From contig JBAIZL010000005.1 of assembly GCA_036971475.1 (NCBI GenBank), positions 170,468,386 to 170,532,385 of the forward strand: a DNA stretch of 64,000 nucleotides, given 5' to 3'. Both the position numbers and the translations under genes were made by a program. This DNA is from Prosapia bicincta (Eukaryota > Arthropoda > Insecta > Hemiptera > Cercopidae). Below, piece after piece: positions 48,917-60,830 of this stretch. Within the stretch, counting starts at the first letter, position 1, and the number at the start of each line of letters is the position of its first letter. A model generated the notes under the pieces. That model was not told where the DNA came from and searched no databases. It saw only the letters and a list, made by a program, of their open reading frames with translations.

Positions 48917-49490
48917 ATCGTTGTTCTACTTGTTGACAGGCCCTGATACTTTCTTCTATCAGATGCTGTTTATACCAATTTTAAGCTACTACACAATGAG
49001 ACTACATAACGTGCACGTATCAGGCTCTTGTAGTAATATCCTTTTATTGATCAGAGCTGCATCATGATTGGTCGTGGACGTTTAAGAGCGAGTATTAAAA
49101 ATTCAAGCAATGAGTATGATTTGCCCTATTTCACAAACATTTACTCGCTTTTTACCCTTATATTCTCAAAGTCTTATATCCTACAGTCCTTTATAAAAAA
49201 CAGCTAGTTTCTGGTTTTTAAAAATGAAAATCTGCTGGCTTAGTTATGAGTAAAGATACATTCAACAATATATTTCTGCTTCACAGGTCTATCACTCGAT
49301 TAGAGTACACACGCACTTACACGGGCATCAAAAATCTCAGCTTCTCCAAGTATTTATTACTTTTGTGACAATTTATGACTTTATCCTTCATTAAAATCAA
49401 GAACTTAATGAACACTCTCACTCTAATATATCAAACACTATCTTTGTCTCTATAATCCACAGCCTGTCTCTCTCATCTGCAAATCAATTG
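48917..49490. repeat. Second tandem copy of the 12610-13300 sub-block
   Basis: From GTTGTTCTACTTGTTGACAG onward this repeats 48178-48860 at roughly 83%. It is less similar to B's first copy and to A than those two are to each other (about 95%). The repeat is interrupted by the LINE and resumes at 51363-51480. Confidence 0.85.
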
Positions 49491-49502
49491 TAATGAAACC
49501 CT

Positions 49503-50149
49503 CAGTCAGTCAGTCATTAGGAAGAAGGGGGTTTGGTGGCCCCCGTGGGTTTGCAGCGTCTATTGTTTAACACTGGCTGCTGGTATCAATGTGTTTACAG
49601 CACTTTTTTTTTGCTGACTGTTTGATGAAAGGACGGAGGTTTGTGTTGGTGGTAGGGTGAGCTATTTTTGTTAATGATAACGACTGACTGACGTTTTTGC
49701 TAGATGTTCTTGGCAGGCATTACATAATTCTGTGGGAAAGTCTCAAAAACAAAGTTTTCATACTTAAATCTAACATGTAACCTTAAAAACTAACATGAAC
49801 AGTGATTTAGGACTAACAGGGCTTGCTTTGGCTTAACAATTAACATAGAAAGTACTAATTCTAACATAAATCACTTAAAAATACATGACAATATTAGCTT
49901 AAAGACTAACATGGTTTACTTATGCTACGTCATGAATCACTTATATCTAACATGGTTTCTTAAGAACTACAGGCTATTCACTTATCCTACGGCAGTAGTA
50001 ACTTATACTAAACAAGATTTGAAAGAAACATCAAATATTAAATTGTCTGTTGGCGTATCACTTGAAGCTAAAATATCTTTACGCTTAATCTATCAGTATC
50101 ATTAATTAAATGATGCACCGTGGGGGGAGGAGGAGCTGGTTTGGGGGTG
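49503..50149 (-). other. LINE 3' untranslated region
   Basis: Between the RT stop and the (TGAC)n-like end. It has no second open frame on the minus strand; the plus-strand frame at 49911-50105 is incidental. Confidence 0.7.
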
Positions 50150-51350
50150 CTATGGAGGGTCCAACAGCACTTTAGGTCGCGGGCGGAATGTAGGAGGTGG
50201 TTCAGTGGTGTTACTGAGGTCACTGAGGACGTGAGGGTAGCCTGAACTCTCGACTCTGCCAAAGAGCCCTGTCGAGAGGAAACGGACGAAGTCCGCCAGG
50301 AATGGGGTGCGGAAGGAGTTTCTGATTGTGCTGTTGGAAACAAACCAGGGGCTGCCGGAAATTGGACGTAAGGTATGGGATTGGATGGATTCGAGGTTTT
50401 TTCGGTAGGAGTTCTTTAGAATTGGCCACCAAACGGGGGAGGCATAGGTAAGGACTGGTCGAATCAGCATGAGGAACAGGAGGAGTTTGGTTTTTATAGG
50501 AAGGGGACTTCGTTTGGAGAGGAGGGAGAAAAGTCGGAAGCGGATGCCCCTGGCTTTGTTGAGGACTGAGAAAGCCTGTTGGGAGAAGGATAGTCTCTTT
50601 TCGAGGATGACGCCCAGATACTTTACCGAGGACTTCCAGGCGATGGGCCTCCTGTCGAGAGTGACAGTTCCTGTTTGCGGTCTTTTCTTCCTTGTGAAGC
50701 AGATAGTCTCGGACTTATCTGCATTCACAGCCGTTTTCCAGCGTCGGAGCCACGGCGTTAGGATGTCCATCTGCCGTTGCATGGTCCTAGTAGCGAGTGC
50801 GGGACTCGCTGAGCTGGAAAGGAACATGGCATCATCCGCGTAGAGGCTCGTGTTTGGCAGGAGAGGGATGTCGTTGGTGTATATTAGGTAGAGGAGAGGG
50901 CCCAGAATCGACCCCTGGAGGACTCCCGCAAAGATCGGCCTGTAGGAGGAGAGGCAGTTGTCGACAGAAACGGTGAAGTGTCTGTCGGACAGGTAGGAGC
51001 GGATAAGGAATACCGTGGATTTGGGAAGAGGGCTGGTGGCCAGTTTATATAGAAGTCCAGGGTGCAAGACACGGTCGAAGGCCTTGCTGACGTCCAAGAA
51101 TACGGCAGTTATTAATTGTTTTTGTTTAGTGCATCCACCACCATGTTAGTTACTCTGAGTAACTGCAGGGTGATGGAATGTTGCTTGCGGAAGCCAAATT
51201 GCTCCCGTCTGATGAAACCATCCAGAATAGGGTAGAGACGGGAATGCAGGAGTCGTTCATAGAGTTTGGATACGGTGGGAAGGAGGGAGATTGGCCGGTA
51301 ACTGCCGGGATCGCTGAGGTGTTTACGCGGTTTGGGCAGAAGGATAATTT
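50150..51350 (-). pseudogene. Jockey-type LINE reverse transcriptase, 5'-truncated and frameshifted
   Basis: This enzyme would copy the LINE transcript at a nicked target. The minus-strand frame from about 51345 reads PKPRKHLSDPGSYRPISLLP, then FGFRKQHSITLQLLRV, the RT entry block. Two in-frame stops and a one-base shift at about 51105-51120 lead into the 51097-50150 frame: LDVSKAFDRV (first catalytic Asp), GVLQGSILGPLLYLIYTNDI, LYADDAMFLSSS (catalytic pair YADD), SETICFTRKK, KYLGVILEKRL, and the late block RPVLTYASPVWW. There is no RNase H domain, consistent with Jockey. The region is GC-richer than its surroundings, as expected for a recent insertion. Confidence 0.93.
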
Positions 51351-52187
51351 TAATGAAACCCTACAATCAAGGCTAAGATATATAGGCTTTAATACTTACT
51401 ATAGCTTCTCCTAAATCTCTCGATTATAACAATTATATTTTCCATATCATATTACAATATTTACATTTATATTATATATCATAATATTTTTAATAAATAC
51501 AACACACTTGTTATGAAATCTTAAATTGTAAACCTGGATTTTCCTCGCCATTTGCCAATTTTTTGAAGATATCACAAATATTCTTTTAACAAAGACGTAT
51601 CTGTGTATTTTCTAGTCGTCGTCACTTGTTGTATATATAGATCATTGTCGACGGGCTGTGCTCAATCATTGGGAATGATATAATTTTATGATGAACGATA
51701 ATACTGATATATTTGTAGTTTACAAATAAACGATTGTTATATTTTCTTCAGTATCATTTATTATAGAACTTTTATTTATTTGAGCAGAATGGTTTTAAAA
51801 ATAAAAACAAAATACGAATAAAGATTCTTTAATTTTCCTAGAATGTAATATAATATGCTAAACGTAGAAAATAGTGCAAAACATTGTGATTTATTCCAGG
51901 CTGGTCAAAGTATCGTGAAATTATCTATTGCTGAAAGGCAGCCAATCATAAATTGTGGGGTTTAAGCCTTGTTTAGATTTGATTTTTCAATCACTTTTAA
52001 GGGTGGAGATTAACGGGTGGCGGAGATGGGAACTGGAAATCACTAAAGTAAGCCGGGAGGTGTTAAAAATAGAACTGAATTAATTTGTATTCGCGTGAAT
52101 CCTTAAATATACTAGTGATGATGAATAGAGCGTTGCATATTAACACAGTGTTTGCATATTTGTTAACTTTTCCAAACTACAGGATAG

Positions 52188-52190
<3 letters not shown>

Positions 52191-52238
<48 letters not shown>
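52191..52238. repeat. (TA)n microsatellite
   Basis: 24 TA units; the short tract at 14048-14065 is its copy A equivalent. Confidence 0.95.
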
Positions 52239-52241
<3 letters not shown>

Positions 52242-52309
52242 CACGGTTGAGAATAGGTCTGCTTCAAGCACGTGACGTTGCACAAGTGACACCATGATAC
52301 ATCTCCTAT

Positions 52310-53335
52310 ATCTTGTAATAAGATATTTTCATCGCTACCTTAACCTTACATATTATTCAGACCTACCTTTCTACCCTACGTAGGTGATAACACTCTTACT
52401 GGCTAATCACCTAATAACTACAGATAAAGTAATAAAATATCATCCGCAAGAACAAAAGTAAACAAGGCACGAAATTATTATTAAACATTGTGTTATATTC
52501 ATAGGTATAAGAGGGACGTAACACAAAGAGATATATATACGTAGGAACTTCTTAATAACTAGGGATTTTTCTAAATAGGGGTTGCTGTAACCTAATAATC
52601 GAAACATCTAGAGGATAAATGCGATCCAGATAAGCAACAAACATCAGGAGGGAAATGCATTAGCGACGGATAAGATACCGAGGTCAATCTATACCATTGT
52701 ACCAGAGGCAACGAGACAGCTTACCGACTACGATCTCTATAACCCCTACGACTGCATTATACTGTAACTGGGTTGTGTAGAGTCCATACCGACGGGGTTG
52801 TGTATAGGGGTTCTTCTGTATAGAGGGTTACTATGACATTATAATATAGAAAGGAAATGCAATGCAGATAAGCAATAGATATAAGAATGGGCAACGATAT
52901 GGTACAACGAAATGTATTGTGTAAAATGCTTACAACTAGTAGCATGAACACACGAACACGCACTGAAAGAATCCTCTAAAATTTATCAGGACAAAAGACT
53001 GCTTCTGGTAAGGACATGGACGAGAGGCGTCAACGATTGGACCTAAACGTGGGAAATTTTGGTTCACTAAGTCTAAGCTTGGAAGGAACGGAGCCAGACC
53101 GAGCCGTGATGGAGATACTTGGGAGGTGGTGGCACATAACTAGTACCCCTAAGGATATAAGACTCCATAGTTGAGGTGAATATAAAGAACTAAACACTAG
53201 AGGATATCGAGGGTTCAGCAAGTAGGTATATGCTAAGGAAATTTTGAGATGGGAAGAGAGTACAGCTAAGTGGGAAGAGAGTCCTTCTGAGGTCCTTTCA
53301 TAATCATAAGATAAACCTGATCTAAATAAGTCATT
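52310..53335. other. ~1-kb segment specific to copy B
   Basis: Replaces A's 14130-14690. It contains two diverged direct repeats around CCAGATAAGCAACA (52625) and GCAGATAAGCAATA (52864). The 115-codon minus frame at 53030-53377 has no recognisable domain. No terminal repeats were found. Confidence 0.45.
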
Positions 53336-54654
53336 ACCCTTACAAATAACAATTACAATCACCTCTTGTGCTATCATTTTACAAAATCCTACAACTGTTT
53401 CTTGTTTCTTTTTTTACTTCTGTACTTGAGCTTGTATTGATCGTGTTCTATGCATGTAACGATTAGGATCTTAGTTGCAAATACAAAGTCAGAGCATTTA
53501 GTACCGGACGTTGATGTAGCTCCAGTCGTGACTTTCGCTCTGTAAAACTTATCCGGCTTTCTGGCATAGATTACTAACGTGTAAACACACGTCAACAGAG
53601 TTCCGTAAAAAAATTAGTCAATGAATTGGTACAGGAATAGTGGCTTGAACGTAAACAAAAACTAAATAATTTTTACTCAAGCAATTAATAATATTGAAAG
53701 ACTTTAATTTTAAGTACCATTAGCAAGTAACAACATGTTATCCCAACAATTAAATTGTTTAGTAAATATTTACTTACATTTTGTCCCACGTTGAGTCAAG
53801 TCACACAGCCTCTTACATAATATGAGCAGTGCTTCGTAAACACGCGTAAATTGAGACAAACGAAATTAGCAGTGACTCGGAAGCTTGTTCATGCGTGAAG
53901 GGTGTGAGTGAGAACCAAGACTCAGTGCAAAGTTTACAAGGAGTGTAAAGTTTTCAAAGTTCCTTTTATCTTTACCTCGAGAGACTTTAATGCGGTGATA
54001 AAAAATAAATTCTTCCAACTTGTAACTCTAATTTATAATTACTACGCTGGCGTTTTATCTGCGTATCAAAAGTCGTAATATAAGTTTTAGTGTTGAATGT
54101 AGTTGAAGAAACCCCTGTTAATAAATTGATAATGTTCTCTTTTATCCTAGATTTTGTCTGACCATGGTCTTCTTCTTCCACAGTATTTTACTTTTCACAG
54201 ATTACTTTCATAATATTTTTGGACTATCAAAGCTGTTAAAATATTACTTCCTCTTCTAGCACATCAAGTGCGTGATTTTGTTTAGTCTTATAGCCGAATA
54301 CGCTATTTCTCTCTCACTATTTATACATCATATTAGATATTTAACAATGTTTCTCAACAAATCTTTGTACATTTTGCTATCTAAAATTGATTATATCGAC
54401 AATGTACATTTACAGCCGATCCGATATCTAAGATTACAAAAAGAGATGATGATATGTGAATAAATTGCCATTTATTTTATTAGATCAGCGAGGTTACAAC
54501 AGAAAATTTGCAATCTTCTTCAGAGATAGAATACGTTGGAGATGTAATGGAACGTAATGGACTAAAAAATTCAAGAAAATATAGTTTTTGCCAACAAATA
54601 TGTTTCCAATTATATTAATTATTAACAAAAAATTAATCGTATCTAATTGCATCC

Positions 54655-54698
54655 TATATATATATATATAAATATTTATATATATATATATTTATTTA

Positions 54699-54748
<50 letters not shown>
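54655..54748. repeat. TA-rich compound microsatellite
   Basis: TA blocks with ATTT tetranucleotide units in the middle; same locus as 16192-16264. Confidence 0.93.
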
Positions 54749-54751
<3 letters not shown>

Positions 54752-56319
54752 AATATAAAATCAATATTATTTTCAACCTATGCACTTTTGTAATCATGTC
54801 GAGATGCCGCGTTCCCTAAATTGTAAGAAAAATCTATTTCTGATTGCCGTCACTCATCCGAATACGGCTCATTTGATGTCTATTTCCACCGAACTTAACG
54901 CTCCAATTCTGAATAAGTCAGGCAGGATAACCGGATGAAGATTGACTGTTATATAAGGATGTAAAAAACTTAATATCAAAAGCTCCTAAACATCCTTCGA
55001 CAATTAAGCTTCAAAGACAGTGGCATATCCGCGATCGAGAGTAAACAGCTGTATTAACTGTGAGCTGTATAGCAGCCAAGGAACCATCTGTCGCAAGCAA
55101 AGGGAACACTGATAATACTTATATCTTCTGCTTTATAAAGAAACATGTTTTTTTTGGTTTGTATAAGCTTCAAAAGCTTTGCTCCTTAACAGAATTACAA
55201 CACCAGTGATAATCAGTCATATGTCCAAACATGCATTCCCAAATTAACACGTGAAACCCATTACTGCCAATTACAAATGCCATTTGGGCATTTGTGATCG
55301 CATACTACAAATGGAGGTGTTGGGTGGACCTAGTTCCTACATGGGCCACGAGGAACGGGAAAAGCATTTCTTATCAGATTAATTCTGGCAAAGGTTCGAT
55401 CAAAAAATTAAATAGCCTTAACTCTGTATTTAAATAGCCTTATCCTCTGAAGTATGGCAAAATTAAACTTCTATATTTAATTTCGTTTTTTTCCTGATTT
55501 CTCATCCATGCAGAATCACAACGTCCACAGGAAAGCGTGACATGGTATTGCTAATTATAATAGGCTATAAATTCCGTCCTTTAAAGTTGTTCTTTAGGTA
55601 AAGAAAATTATTACATTTTTTATGTTAAATATGGTTTTTCCCAAACAAATCTATTTTATGTATTTTAGACTTGAAGAAGTCTTGGTTTATATTTATAAAT
55701 GATAATTTACTCATATATCAACCGTTTACTTTCTATTACTATTAAAACTGTCATTATATACATAAACATGAAAAATAAACTCCGGCAATGTAGGATATCA
55801 TTCTTCACACCAAACCGTAGTTTCAATGGAACCTAATCTAATAGTTTTCCATTACTTTATTGGTAACAATTAACATTGGCTTCAAAATGTTACTGTAGTA
55901 TTTTCAATAACAATATTAAATCAATTTCACCGAAAACATTTTATGTCAACTATTACTTTTATTTACAATAACGTTTTAAATTTAGTTTTAAATAATTCAA
56001 TATTTCTAAATACACAACTTGCTTTGAAAAGTATTTTAAATACAGAAAAGAACCTCCCAACTCAAAGAAAACCTTAAACCTCTAAAACCTTAAAGAAAAC
56101 CTCATAGAGCTACATTTTAAAATCCTGCATCAAGCATTTTACTGGGAATAATGATTCGTGAAATATATATCATTTCATTCCCTTTAGGTAGAAAAATCTT
56201 TTTGTTATTATCAATTTGTGTATTTATTTATTTAACTTTTAATTAAGGTTTTACCTTTTCAATCTAATATAGAAAATAATTTTTAATTACAAGTCAATTC
56301 GAATTTATTTAAGATTTAA

Positions 56320-59300
56320 AACTTCAACAACCTATGAATTGAATATTAAAACGTTAGTGCCATATCGATTTTAATAGAGTTTTTTAAAGCTCTCGACTAT
56401 TCTTTTCACTTATAACGAATTTTCAAATCTTGAAATTTTAATATTTTCTAAGCTTTTACTTACATTATATTTTAATTTGTAATAATAAAATAAAGCTTCT
56501 CTTACGTTGTTAAACCGTAACATCAGATGTAGAAGTCTTATAGGTGGATTCACTTACTATAGGTTTTCTTGTCAATATAACTCGAGAGTCTTAAAGGATA
56601 CAAAGGATAATGAATCTTGCACTTTATGTGACACGATGAACATATGGTTTCAGTTACACACTAAATTTACATTTGCTTTTTTGCTCTTGTGAAATATTTC
56701 TAGAAGAAAAGGTTTTTGAAATAGAAAGAAAGTACAAGACAAGCGGTGTCTTTATATACCATCGTTTTTGTGACTCACAGGCCCGAGGCGATCAATGATA
56801 ACAAGGTCTGTGACCTTGGGACAAGACGATACTCCAACACTTCTAGAACACTACGCCCCGAAACCCTTAATGGTCGTAGGCATGTAGTAGGACCTCTACG
56901 GCTTGTCTAGCCTTCTAGACACCGGCTAGAAATTACCGACTATACAGACTACTTTACTTTACAGACTATATGAAAGGACGTACCTCGGTTCTGTCCAGAC
57001 AGTGCAATCTTACTTTATTTACTATCGTTTAGATAACCTTGAGGTTTGTACTTTATCATAGGTGGGCATTAGTCTTAGAGAGTGAACTAAATGTACAGAA
57101 AATGTAGGTCTTCACAATAAATGCACAGTCGACTTCAAATGATAGCAAACGTTCATCTTGTCAGAGCTCATTTACCACCATTTTACATAAATTATCACCA
57201 TTGTACTAACCGCTGTTTTTTTCATGCATTAAACATTTTTTCCGTTTGTTTAGAAAAACTACAAAGTGTAACCTTAAGGCGTGCCATTTAGCTAAAGAAT
57301 ATTGTTAACGTTTTTCCATTTTAAATTATTCGGAAAAACATTTTAATCCCCTGATTTGAACTAACAATAAATCTCATTCACATGGTACCTATCAAACTCT
57401 AATACCTATTGGGGGTAACTGACAACGTAATGTTCTTCCCTTACTACTTTACTTCGGTAAATACATTTTTTGATTTACAAACTTTTTTCTGCTTCAGAAC
57501 CTGGTTCTGTACTACCTCTTGTACACCTTCCGTCCATTAAGTTGAGGCAACTGTTTGAAAAGTATCAACAAATCTCTCCAAGCTGCGTTGTATATCTACA
57601 TATAATTTTTTACATACGTTTTTTGAGAAACGGCAGCTGTCAATTGCAGAAATACAAAATATTGGTGCACTGAACAGTTTATTTGTGGAAAATTATTTTT
57701 TTCATATATTTCAGGCTACTCTGTTTGTATTCGTTATCAACAGTGATTTTGGTAATACCCCCATTTTCTGCAGTAAATCGTACTCTTTGTTTTTATTAGG
57801 TGATCAGGTTTAACTTCTTGTAAGTTATGACTCTGATTAGATCTACATAACAAAATTCTCAAACGAAATTCTATGTCAAACTTATTTTTTTCCGTTTTAG
57901 AAATAACATTTACTTACTGTATACTTTTTATTGCAAAACATTTTTTCGTCATATTGTAGTTTTCTTCTGTAGTTGCCACAAGAAAGGTATAACAATAATT
58001 GAAAAGAAATCCGATTAAAACACCCGAATATATAAACAGTGAAGTAAAAATGTAAAATCATTCGACTAAAAAGTAAAAAATTATTTTCCAATACCGAAAA
58101 CATAAAATGCCATAAGCTTATTATACAAAAAAGTTTAAAGTCAGCGCCGAATTTCGTACTTGGAGTCATATCTAACATGCTGAAAGTGAAAAATAAAGGG
58201 ATTTTAAATGATGTTGAAGCGTCTTGGTATATAGATTTACAAATTATGAAAAAAACACAGGTCTATTCAATTATTTCTTCCATAAACTTATTTTATAGAC
58301 ATCAAAATATTTTTAAAAGGAGATATCTATTAAACTATTAATGATTTATAGGTTTCAGGGAGATGTTATCTCTTATATTTAGAAGTACCTATAATAATCT
58401 GATTCTGTGTAATTCAATCAAAAATAGCGAGTTGTCGGCAATCGGTATATCTAAATGAACATATGGAATCACATATTTTTATGTGAAAAATCTGATGTTT
58501 GTCTTTTCCCAGACAAAAACTCCTTTCAGGAATTTCCTAAGATCCTACATATTGTATCTTTTCTTGTAATAATTCTTTTCCATTTCCGTTTAAAATCATA
58601 ATAATAATCATTTAATGAAAAATCTCAGATAAATACAAAATAATACTATCTCTAGTAGGCTAATTATTAGGAAAAACATTGTTTTTACACATAAAATATG
58701 ATTAAAAATATAAAGTGAGGATTGAAATTAAACTTATAATTATTGAGTTTATCTGTTGTTATTTAGTGAAGTAAAGAAGTTTTCACGTGAAGATTATTGA
58801 ATATGTCGTTTATGAGAAGTGACCTAAATCGTATTTTCAGTGTAGCCTATTTATTTTGTTATCTCATTCGAGTTTATCAGTGTGAGTTTATCAATATAAA
58901 TCAATATGGGTAGACCATCGAAAAAATCCGCTTTCACGAGCAGACCCGTTCAGTAGGATCCGATGATGCTCATTCTAAGCAGCATTCTCTAGCAAGAAAT
59001 AAGACAAATCTATTTGTTTTATAAATTACCCAAACAACAAACAATTAACCAGAAATATTTTTTATTCTAGCATTATGCACAATTACAAAGTAAACATCCT
59101 CAGAGACATACTAATACACACTCTATTCATACTCAATACATAAATACATTATGTATTCTCATGTCTCTGAGGATGGTTACCTTGTACCGAGGAGTACATA
59201 AGACTAGAATAAAACTACTTATGGTTAGAGTTTTGTTGTGTGCATTATTTATTAATAATAAACTACACTAAATTATTCCACGTAATTATTGGTATTTGTT

Positions 59301-59430
59301 TTATACTTTTACTTCTACATTATTTTTATATTTGGTAGAATACTATATAAAATATACCTTTGATTGTTTATTTTGCTTATTAGTAATTTTATAGTTCTTA
59401 ATCCTTATTAAAAATGTTTTTCACTGGAGG
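56320..59430. other. ~3.1-kb segment present only in copy B
   Basis: Copy A goes from the equivalent of 56320 (about 17945) directly to that of 59440 (about 17985). Content: AT-rich sequence, a GC-richer patch at 56760-56960 with repeated CTAG sites, a 67-codon frame at 57470-57673 after a CTGCTTCAG acceptor-like tract (peptide EPGSVLPLVHLPSIKLRQLF, unrecognised), a short ATG frame at 58906 (MGRPSKKSAFTSRPVQ then stop), and an imperfect inverted repeat at 59063-59215. It is not assigned to a transposon family. Confidence 0.5.
59063..59215. repeat. Imperfect inverted repeat (~60-bp arms)
   Basis: CATCCTCAGAGACAT (59098) pairs with ATGTCTCTGAGGATG (59160). Pairing extends outward imperfectly (TTATTCTAGCATTATG against CATAAGACTAGAATAA). 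Confidence 0.75.
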
Positions 59431-60412
59431 TTGAAAAAGCGTATTATTGTCTCCAAATCAGATGGATTGGGATGTAACTAAAGTGCGACCACCGATATTG
59501 TTTCTAACTGCATTTGCACGAAAAATCACTTTGATTGCTGAAATACCTCCAAAATTATCGAGGAACAAACATAAAGAAAACACATACGGCTTGATTACAG
59601 ACCCTCTTTCTTCTTTTGAAGTCGGTTAAAATTCACTTAATCTCTTACGACATTAGCCTACCAAACTTGGGATTACAATGAATGCATATGCCTTGGAGAA
59701 ACAGCCAGATCCCTGAAATGGTTTAAATGTGTCCCTAGTGATAATACGGTTTCCATATTTTGAAAAGAGATTAAACGTTTAGGCTAGGTTTTATACAACT
59801 ATTTAACAAAGAAATTGAAAAGATAACTGTATTATATAGCGTATTATTCAGAATGTATATTTTGAAATGAGAAGTGCAAAAGCTTTTTGCATATTCCCAT
59901 ACATGGTGTGTTTAGCATTTATTGAGGGATTATGTTATGCATTTCCTGTAGCACGGGAAATCCTTCTGTGCTTGTCCTTGCATAAAGCTTGCGTTTTAAA
60001 AGAAGAGAGTTTTAATTATCTACGCTACATGCACGTTACAGAGTAAAGGATTAAAATTGATATCGTTTACACAACGCTGGGACAAACAAAACAAGAAATG
60101 CTTTAATTTAATGAAATTTATTTCTACGGTGACTGTCAGCTTATTAAAAACAAATGCTTTTCATCTGTTAATAATTCATAAAAATTTCAATAATATGTCA
60201 TCATTGAGATATGCAAAAAGACTTCACCGTTCATGATGTATTTGAACGAAAATCAGATTAGTAGGGATAAATATATATTACAATAGTTTAAACATTATTT
60301 TCAAAAAAATAAACCGTTGTTTCAGTTCATTTGTTATTTTTATTTACCCCTGATATATTTATTTCTCCATTTACATAAATGGCAGTGCGTTTATGCGTCA
60401 GTACCCGCGAGT

Positions 60413-60416
60413 GTGA

Positions 60417-60481
<65 letters not shown>

Positions 60482-60506
60482 CGTGTGTGTGTGCGTGTGT
60501 GTATAG
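60413..60506. repeat. (GT)n microsatellite
   Basis: Counterpart of 18959-19078; both follow ATAAATGGCAGT-type sequence. Confidence 0.96.
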
Positions 60507-60623
60507 TAGAATATAGTTTTCCCATAGGTGTTGTATTAGACTAAGACACTCCAAATCTTTTTTAGTAAGTACCGCTTGCCTGTAATACTCCCCTCCTCGG
60601 GCTTCAGTTTAGTTAGTGCAGAC

Positions 60624-60652
60624 GGTATATATTATATATATATATATATATG
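60624..60652. repeat. (TA)n microsatellite
   Basis: Counterpart of 19298-19361. Confidence 0.9.
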
Positions 60653-60682
60653 TATGTTATGGAGACTCAGACAAAAACGGCG

Positions 60683-60830
60683 CTTACCTAAGGATGGACC
60701 GCAATTATTCATTTTGACAAGATGGTCAGTCTATGGGCTTACGAAGTGTACACAAATTATTTGGCCTTATCAGGAATCGAACACAGGACCTTATTAATAA
60801 TTAAGTGTTAGATCACGCAGCCGCTCTTTA
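60683..60830 (-). mobile_element. tRNA-derived SINE-like patch
   Basis: Read on the minus strand it has TGTTCGATTCCTG, close to the RNA polymerase III B box, preceded by GCGGCTGCGTGATCTAACAC, which can serve as a degraded A-box region. Copy A lacks it. No cloverleaf forms cleanly, so it is not a functional tRNA gene. Confidence 0.4.

Larger units (their letters stand above)
49491..51362 (-). mobile_element. 5'-truncated Jockey-type LINE with 12-bp target-site duplication
   Basis: TAATGAAACCCT flanks the insertion at 49491-49502 and 51351-51362. Copy A has the uninterrupted site near 13250 (TAACGAAACCC). On the minus strand the element ends in a short (TGAC)n-like tail (49503-49516 read in reverse). 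The inserted part is 49503-51350, so the 5' end of the element (ORF1 and the endonuclease) is missing. Confidence 0.93.

Noticed and set aside
50469..50843. 124-codon plus-strand frame
   Set aside because: Antisense shadow of the LINE reverse transcriptase.
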